Origin: an uncultured Ruthenibacterium sp.
Lineage (GTDB): Bacteria; Bacillota; Clostridia; Oscillospirales; Ruminococcaceae
NCBI GenBank assembly: GCA_910587145.1
Contig: CAJUMH010000045.1
Span: 1 to 9,644, forward strand
Length of the DNA: 9,644 nt
Reading direction: 5' to 3'
The notes below the pieces were generated by a model. The model did no database searches, was not told the DNA's origin, and worked only from the letters and a program-made list of their open reading frames with translations. How positions within the stretch are numbered: position 1 is the stretch's first letter; the number at the start of each line of letters is the position of its first letter. The position numbers were made by a program, and so were the translations under genes. Below, in pieces: positions 5,025 to 9,644 of the stretch.

Positions 5025-6632
5025 CTAATTTTTCTTTTCCTCCATGATCCGGCTGCGGTATTCGCTTGGGGTGATTTTTTCATATTTTTTGAACACCTGT
5101 GTAAAATGAGAAAAATTCGTATACCCCAGCTCCAGCGCAACCATGCCGACAGGAATATCCGCACGCTCCAGCATATCCTTGGCGGCCTCCACCTTTGTGA
5201 GCGTGATATATTCCTTGATATTTTGTCCGGTTTCTTTTTTAAACAGCTTTGTAAAATATTCTGCGCTCAGGCACATATGCTCGGCCACATCCCGCACGGT
5301 GATGGGATCGGCCAGATGCTCGGCAATAAAGGTTTTCGCCTTTTCCACATCGTTTTGCGGCGCCTGCCCCGCGCGCAGCTCTTTTACCTGCTTCATCATA
5401 TAGGCCATCGCATCCCGCAGCGAGGCAGCATCGGAATAGCTGTTCATATAGGTATTGTAGGTGTACTGATTGTGGAACAGCTCGTGGGTATCCACCTTGT
5501 TTTCGTAAAAATAATTGAAAAACATATGCGTCACGCGCTGATGCAGATCGCAGAGCGCTTTTGCCCGGTTCAGCGTGAGCGTTTCGATCTGTTCGAGACA
5601 CTGCTCGAATTCGTTCATCAGAATGCGGTGCTGTCCGGACGCTAAAAGCGAGCGCCAGCGCGCGCCGCTTCCCTTGATCGGTTCCGAATTGCCCGCAAGC
5701 GAATGGCTTGCGTCGTATTCCATGCGCAAAACGCCCGGATCCTCCAGCCGGCCGGCAATCACATCCCGCATCCGGCGGTACTCCGGCCGCAGCGCGCCAA
5801 ACGGCGCGGCGCGGCCCGCGAAGCAGCGGATCAATTCCTGCGGCATTGCTTTGCAAAGCGTCTCAAAAAAATCGCGAAGCCTGTCCGCAGCCAGATCGGG
5901 CGTCTGCTCCATCGCCGAAAACAGCAGCATCACAAATTGTTTTTCATGGTTCAGCGCGCTCAGCGAAACGATTGTGAACGAGATCTCGGCCTTCTTGAGC
6001 GCCTCGGCCAGATGCTTAAGGATCTCTTTTTCCGAAACCATCGGCGTATCGCTGCGGCGAAATTGATCAAACGTCAGCATCAGCAGCCGCGCATGCTTTT
6101 CCGCCGCTACCGGATAGCCCAGCAGCGTTAAAAGCTCCAGCGAGGCGCAAACATCCTCCTGCCTTGCCGAAAACAGGTTCATAGCCACACCGTCCAGCAG
6201 CTCCATCTCGCCGGTCTGCATCCGCCGGCCCACCTCGTACAGCTGGTTGCGCTTGTTGCGCTCGTACAGATGCTGCACCGCGCGCCGCAGCACCCGCTCG
6301 ATCTCTTCCGGCGGCGCGGGCTGCACCAGATAATCGAAGCAGCCAAGCCGCAGACTCTCCTGCGCATATTCAAAATCCGCATGAGAGGTAAGCATCACGG
6401 TGAGCACCTCCGGATACTGTTCCCGGATGGCGCGGATCAGCCAAATGCCGTCCTCGCCCGGCATCTCGATATCGGTTACAACTACGTCGATCGGGCTTGC
6501 CTTCAGCAGTTCCAGCGCGCCGGCCGCGCCGGAAGCATAATAGGCCTTCTCGATGCCCATCTTTTCAAAATGGATGCACGCCGCGGTCCCGTCCAGCACG
6601 CTGCTCTGATCGTCTACAAACAACACATTCAT
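5025..6632 (-). CDS. YesN-like response regulator (receiver plus AraC-type DNA-binding domain)
   Basis: This 535-residue cytoplasmic transcription regulator has an N-terminal receiver domain (about 1-118) with acidic pocket D7/D8, phospho-acceptor D54 in VVVTDIEMPGEDG and T82 in LTSHAD. The conserved lysine of the final receiver strand (usually LKP) is replaced by Q104 in YLVQPA. A long, mostly helical middle section (about 120-425) of the type found in YesN-like regulators follows. The C-terminal ~108 residues hold two AraC/XylS helix-turn-helix units (DVAEHMCLSAEYFTKLFKK near 448 and VALELGYTNFSHFTQVFKK near 498). The ATG overlaps the kinase stop by 4 bp (ATGA), with GAGGA 8-9 bases upstream inside the kinase gene, so the pair is co-translated. 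Its stop lies 3 bp from the stop of the convergent AEC gene. Targets are unknown; the neighbouring lsr-like operon is a candidate. Confidence 0.92.
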   Translation of the reverse strand: MNVLFVDDQSSVLDGTAACIHFEKMGIEKAYYASGAAGALELLKASPIDVVVTDIEMPGEDGIWLIRAIREQYPEVLTVMLTSHADFEYAQESLRLGCFDYLVQPAPPEEIERVLRRAVQHLYERNKRNQLYEVGRRMQTGEMELLDGVAMNLFSARQEDVCASLELLTLLGYPVAAEKHARLLMLTFDQFRRSDTPMVSEKEILKHLAEALKKAEISFTIVSLSALNHEKQFVMLLFSAMEQTPDLAADRLRDFFETLCKAMPQELIRCFAGRAAPFGALRPEYRRMRDVIAGRLEDPGVLRMEYDASHSLAGNSEPIKGSGARWRSLLASGQHRILMNEFEQCLEQIETLTLNRAKALCDLHQRVTHMFFNYFYENKVDTHELFHNQYTYNTYMNSYSDAASLRDAMAYMMKQVKELRAGQAPQNDVEKAKTFIAEHLADPITVRDVAEHMCLSAEYFTKLFKKETGQNIKEYITLTKVEAAKDMLERADIPVGMVALELGYTNFSHFTQVFKKYEKITPSEYRSRIMEEKKN

Positions 6633-7264
6633 GGCTTTTCCTCTTTCTCTTCCTGCCCGCCCGTTTTCTCTGCTTCGCCCTCTATCGTGTTTTCGGCAAA
6701 AGCCGGCAGATAAAAGATGGATACCGCTCCCCCGCCGGGGCCGTTAAAAAACGCCTTTTTATATTGCCCATGATAAAGAATGTCCATCCTTCGGCACAGA
6801 TTCTGCACGCCCACATGATACTGTTCAAACAGGCCGCCTCCGTTTTGCAGGCTCTGCAGCGCTTCCTCGCTGTAGCCCACGCCGCTGTCCGTCATACGGA
6901 TGCGCACATAGGGCCGATCCTCCATTTCCACGCGGTCGATGTGGATGCCGAACCGCAGGATCCTTCCGCTCTGCGCATTGTGCTTGTTGAAATTATCCAA
7001 AAAGGTCTGTATGATGAGCGGCGGCACCCGAAACTCCAGCAGCTCGGGGTCGATATTCTGCCACAGCAGGATATGATCGCTGCGCTCGGCCTCGATGATG
7101 CCGAAGTAATCCTGCACCTCGTCCAGCTCCGCCTGTACCGTTACAAAGGTGAGGCTGTCGTGGAACACATACCGCAGATGGTTGGAGAACATACCGATGA
7201 TATTGACGGTTTTTTCCCGCTCTCCCTGCACGGTGAGGCCGTGGATGCTTTTGAGGCAGTTTAA
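6629..7264 (-). pseudogene. Sensor histidine kinase (YesM-like), C-terminal catalytic part downstream of a frameshift
   Basis: This is the ATP-binding half of a YesM-type sensor kinase. The coding frame starts right after the phospho-acceptor histidine (LNCLKSI) and continues through the linker of the dimerisation helices. It then has an N box (DNFNKHN), a G1 box (DSGVGY) and a G2-like motif (HVGVQNLCRRM), and ends in a Glu/Lys-rich tail (EKTGGQEEKEEKP). The first usable start, a GTG at 7229-7231 (VQGERE), has no ribosome site and would begin inside the dimerisation domain. A separate protein from this frame would lack its own histidine. It is therefore the second part of a single ~590-residue gene whose first part is 7261-8400, separated by one missing base in a T run. 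The stop TGA overlaps the response-regulator ATG. All ATPase motifs are intact, so the break looks recent, regulated or technical. Confidence 0.85.
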
Positions 7265-7273
7265 AAAAAGTGC
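7259..7273 (-). other. Frameshift site in the kinase H box (T7 run)
   Basis: On the coding strand the site reads CAC-TTTTTTT-AAACTGC. In the upstream frame this is His-Phe-Phe-stop. With one more T, or a -1 ribosomal slip, it becomes His-Phe-Phe-Leu-Asn-Cys-Leu, which restores the family H-box spacing. Confidence 0.9.
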
Positions 7274-8400
7274 GAGCGCGTTTGCAGCTGATAATATTGC
7301 AGCAGCGCATGTTCCCTCTGGCTCTGCCAGAGCAGGTTTTCTTTTGCCAGCGAGACCTTTTGCTCCACCAGCCTTGCCAAAGCCGTTTGAATTTCCATCA
7401 GCTCCCGAATCGGCTTCGGCTCGCCCGGGATAAAGCCCTCGCCCGTTTCAATCTGCCGGGTGGCATCGGTGATCTGATCGAGCGGCGAAATGAGCATCTC
7501 CTTCAGCAAATGGTACATGCTCACGAACAAACCGCAGGTAAGCAGCAGCGAGGCAGCCAAAAGAATCACATATACGCGCAGATGCCCCCATACGCTGGCC
7601 AGCGAGATCATGCCGCACAGGCCGACGCCCATCTCCTCGTTAAAACGGCTTTGCACAATGATCGATCCGTCGATAAAACGCGTATCGTTCACGGCGCCCA
7701 GCATATCCTCCAGCAAAACGTGGTTTTCCTGTGCATAAGCGGCATTGGTCAGGATCTGATCCCGCGTGAGGAAGGCAAACTCGATATCTTCCAATCGGTT
7801 TTCCATGTCCGCATATGCCTGCACATCCACCATGGCGCACAAAAACAGATCCCTTTGCCGAAACATATTCATCAGCAGCGTACAATCCCCGTCGGAATAG
7901 CTCACCCAGCGCTGCGCCTCGGGAGCCTGTTCAGCGAGCCACAGCTCGCGAATGCGCTGCATTGCCGCAATGGTTTGGGGGTTGATCCGCCCGCTTAAAA
8001 AGCTTGTTCCAAACCAGTAATAATTCATCCCCTGCTTACCCTGCTTTGCCTCGAACAGCATGATGCCCGCAATGCCCTGCGTTCGGTTTTGGATCATTCG
8101 GCGCAGATTGAATTCCACCTGCATGCGCTGCGCCGCCGAAACAAACCGGTTTTCCAGCGAGAGCGCGGCAAAATCCAGATCGTTCGCGAACAAATCCTCA
8201 TTGAATTTTTGCAGATCCTCCATCACATGCACCAGATCGTTCAGATAAAGATCCAAAGCGGCCTGATCGTATGTCATCATATCCTGCATGGAGCTGTAGA
8301 TCGCGCAGCCGCCGCAGGCTGTCAGACACAGCACCGCGACCCCCAGCATTACAAAAAAGATCACGATCACGAGCTTTTTTCCCGAGCGTTGCCGTTTCAT
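7261..8400 (-). pseudogene. Sensor histidine kinase (YesM-like), N-terminal sensor part ending in a frameshift
   Basis: This 379-residue part has a basic cytoplasmic N-terminus (MKRQRSGKK), transmembrane helix 1 (about 10-32), an extracytoplasmic sensing region of ~240 residues and transmembrane helix 2 (about 275-298). A HAMP-like linker (LISPLDQITDATRQIETG, from about 303) and a coiled helix leading to the H box follow. The frame stops with TAA immediately after ...LQTRSHFF. His377 is the expected phospho-acceptor of the HisKA_7TM/YesM family (consensus PHFLFN), and the missing LNCLKSI follows directly in the -1 frame. The start at 8400 is chosen because AAGGAGG (8409-8415) lies 8 bases upstream; a longer frame to 8436 lacks a ribosome site. 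The sensing region resembles the Cache-like domains of YesM proteins in length only. The ligand is unknown. It is cotranscribed with the downstream response regulator. Confidence 0.87.
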
Positions 8401-8534
8401 GGTTTGCGCCTCCTTACGGGCAGTATTCTGCGCCACCGCGCCAATTTTTAATAACGCGCTGTTTTACAAAAACATGCCGCTCTGCAAAAAGAGGTTTGAA
8501 GGAGATGATCTAATTTTACCCATCCTTTTAAGGC
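8401..8534 (-). promoter_or_regulatory. Upstream region of the two-component operon
   Basis: This gap of about 134 bp lies between the deacetylase-remnant hairpin and the kinase start. It is the only place within the window for a promoter of the kinase-regulator pair. On the minus strand it holds AT-rich stretches (GTTATTAAAAATT around 8442-8454 and TTTTTGTAAAAC around 8461-8472), but no -35/-10 pair with good spacing stands out. No small gene is supported. Confidence 0.4.
8409..8415 (-). promoter_or_regulatory. Ribosome binding site of the sensor kinase
   Basis: AAGGAGG on the minus strand, 8 bases upstream of the ATG at 8400-8398. It decides the start between this ATG and an upstream in-frame codon at 8436. 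Confidence 0.85.
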
Positions 8535-8563
8535 AAGATCCGCCTTCAAAAAAGGCGGATCTT
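8535..8563 (-). terminator. 12-bp hairpin downstream of the deacetylase remnant
   Basis: AAGATCCGCCTT (8535-8546) and AAGGCGGATCTT (8552-8563) are perfectly complementary with a 5-base loop. It sits 18 bases after the remnant's stop codon, the usual place for its terminator, though on the minus strand the tail (GCCTTAAAA) has only a poor U tract. Confidence 0.6.
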
Positions 8564-8580
8564 TGCTGCATCTGTCCAAA

Positions 8581-8847
8581 TTACAGCGGTGTCGGCGCAA
8601 TATGGGCGCAGCAGCCCGCTTGGATCTGCTGGGTCTGCCCCATCGAGGTGCGGATCGTTACATCGATGGCGCTGGGATTATAGATCAGCGAGCCGTCCAC
8701 GGAATATTCCAGCCGACGGTACGCCGTTACATATTCGATCACTTCGCCGTTTGTGGCAAACCAGATCTCTTCCCGATGCTCTGCCAGAAACGCCGCCAGC
8801 TCCTCGATGACGTTCCAGTTTTTATCGTCGTCGAACTCATAAGATTG
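8581..8847 (-). pseudogene. Polysaccharide deacetylase family protein, C-terminal remnant
   Basis: Only the last ~88 codons of a Firmicute-type polysaccharide deacetylase remain. The recognisable part runs from SYEFDDDKNWNVIEELAAFL through IWFATNGEVIEYVTAYRRLEYS and LIYNPSAIDV to the stop TAA at 8583-8581. Full proteins of this kind carry a NodB deacetylase domain with metal-binding Asp/His residues and then this tail (usual pattern GHSYEFD...NW..IE). Here the NodB domain is absent and the pattern breaks at Thr-Gln in place of Gly-His. Upstream the frame stays open through unrelated sequence up to the recombinase stop at 8899-8901, and a TTG at 8872-8874 could serve as a start, but no ribosome site supports it. 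The 5' part was probably displaced or lost when the neighbouring integrative element inserted. The remnant should have no deacetylase activity. Confidence 0.82.
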
Positions 8848-8898
8848 CGTTTTATTAGGAAAACACACTGCCAAAGGGATTTTATGCTTTGGCGGGGG
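8842..8898. mobile_element. Probable end and attachment junction of a serine-recombinase integrative element
   Basis: Homology to the deacetylase family starts abruptly at about 8844. From there to the recombinase stop (8899) lie 52-54 bases of unrelated AT-rich sequence. It includes a 7-bp inverted repeat, GCCAAAG (8870-8876) and CTTTGGC (8887-8893). Large serine recombinase genes typically lie at the very end of their element, so this strip is the expected place of attL or attR. The exact crossover dinucleotide cannot be fixed without the empty site. Confidence 0.6.
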
Positions 8899-9644
8899 TC
8901 AGCCCGCCTCGGCGGTGTCAGTGGTGTTGATTTCAATGTACTCGGCAATCCTGCGGAACTCGTCCGCAAACTTAAAGTGAACACTGATATTGCCGTTTTC
9001 GTAAACTTTGATATGGTCTACCAGCTCAATCAGAATTTCGCGGGTCAGCTTTTCGATGTTCTGATATTTTGCAAAAGCTACCAGCGCGGGATGCTGCTGG
9101 TCAACGCCGTTTGAGAGCTCTTTCCGTTCAGCCGTCAGCCGGGCCAGCAAATCCGTAAGCTCGGCGGCCTGCCGTTCATAATCGGCTTTCATTTCCCGGT
9201 ACTCCTGCTGGGTGATTTCCCCGTCTTTCCAGTCTTGATACAGCGACTGCTTGTAGCGGGTTATCCTGGTCAATTCCTTTTCCTTTGCGGCTATCTGGTC
9301 GTTAAGGCGGTGGGATTGACTTTTTTTCAGCGGGGCCGCATTGATACGGGCTACTATTTCCGAGTAGGAAACGGCGGTGCTCACTTGATACTGGATGGCG
9401 AACAGAACGGCGGCCTCTAAACGGTTGTGTTTGATAGAGTGCATGGAGCAGGCCGTCCGGGAGCGGTTCTTGTAGGTGGAGCAGGCATAATAGATATTTT
9501 TCCCGCTCTGGCTCCGGGTGACGGATTTCCCGCAGTCAGCGCACCTCAGAAAACCGCTGAATAAATGGAGCTCCCGCTTTTTAGGGGCTGTCCGGGTGTC
9601 ACGTTTCAGAAGTTCCTGCACCCGGTCAAAGGTTTCGTGGGTGA
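8899..9644 (-). CDS. Large serine recombinase (TnpX/TndX-like), 5' truncated by window
   Basis: This is the C-terminal ~248 residues of a large serine site-specific recombinase of the kind that integrates and excises clostridial mobilisable and conjugative transposons. The frame is open to the window edge (THETFDRVQELL is read across 9644-9607), so the catalytic serine domain lies outside. Visible parts are a recombinase zinc-ribbon with Cys pairs (LRCADCG, then YACS and TACS), a long coiled coil (about 95-165 residues from the GTG at 9621) with the YRE.K.DYE pattern, and a DUF4368-like C-terminal domain (LIELVDHIKVYENGNISVHFKFADEFRRI, in parts). The GTG at 9619-9621 is an internal valine, not the start. 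The stop TGA is at 8901-8899. The gene points at the deacetylase remnant and marks the edge of the element. Confidence 0.9.
   Translation of the reverse strand, partial: THETFDRVQELLKRDTRTAPKKRELHLFSGFLRCADCGKSVTRSQSGKNIYYACSTYKNRSRTACSMHSIKHNRLEAAVLFAIQYQVSTAVSYSEIVARINAAPLKKSQSHRLNDQIAAKEKELTRITRYKQSLYQDWKDGEITQQEYREMKADYERQAAELTDLLARLTAERKELSNGVDQQHPALVAFAKYQNIEKLTREILIELVDHIKVYENGNISVHFKFADEFRRIAEYIEINTTDTAEAG

Noticed and set aside
6629..7231. C-terminal kinase part as an independent short gene starting at GTG 7229-7231
   Set aside because: There is no ribosome site, the start lies within the dimerisation domain, and the sequence joins the upstream half perfectly after a one-base correction.
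8278..8400. Lipobox-like LTAC in the kinase N-terminal helix suggesting a lipoprotein
   Set aside because: The helix is the first transmembrane anchor of a two-helix YesM-type kinase, and a second transmembrane helix and cytoplasmic catalytic parts follow.
8496..8513. AGGAGATG ribosome-site-like sequence on the plus strand
   Set aside because: The only start codon nearby gives a two-codon frame, so no gene is supported.

Overview
The window looks like chromosomal DNA of a GC-rich anaerobic Firmicute (class Clostridia, probably an Oscillospiraceae/Ruminococcaceae-type gut bacterium). This is inferred from strong AGGAGG-type ribosome binding sites, a Gly/Ser/Pro-rich lipoprotein linker, a YesM/YesN-type two-component pair, a Firmicute-type polysaccharide deacetylase remnant and a TnpX/TndX-like large serine recombinase. 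No species can be named from the sequence.

Region 1 (1-3944, + strand) is the 3' part of an autoinducer-2 (AI-2) uptake and catabolism operon in the enterobacterial order lsrC-lsrD-lsrB-lsrF. It holds the C-terminal end of one permease, a second complete permease overlapping it by 4 bp, an LsrB-like AI-2-binding lipoprotein and an LsrF-like thiolase. The binding protein keeps four of the six known AI-2 contact residues and has changes at the two that vary in non-canonical clostridial LsrB receptors. The ATPase (lsrA) presumably lies to the left. lsrG, lsrK and lsrR are not in the window. Both gaps flanking lsrB (1323-1584 and 2779-3044) are full of RNA hairpins, and the first carries a 48-bp direct repeat.

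Region 2 (3945-5021, + strand): a terminator-like hairpin is followed by an AEC-family (auxin efflux carrier) transporter in the position where lsrG sits in E. coli. There is almost no room for a promoter of its own.

Region 3 (5025-8400, - strand) is a two-component system converging on the AEC gene, with only 3 bp between the stop codons. It has a YesM-like membrane sensor kinase and a YesN-like response regulator (receiver plus AraC-type DNA-binding domain), joined by an ATGA overlap. The kinase is split by a one-base frameshift in a run of seven T's immediately after its phospho-acceptor histidine.

Region 4 (8535-9644, - strand) is the edge of an integrative element. The C-terminal part of a large serine recombinase runs in from the right and ends 52-54 bp from a polysaccharide deacetylase gene of which only the last ~90 codons remain. 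The junction therefore looks like one end of a mobile element that inserted into, or removed, the 5' part of that gene.

Inferred working model: AI-2 is captured by the LsrB-like lipoprotein, imported by the LsrACD-type ABC transporter, and after phosphorylation cleaved by the LsrF-like thiolase. The nearby transporter and two-component system may supply export and transcriptional control, but nothing in the sequence proves that link.
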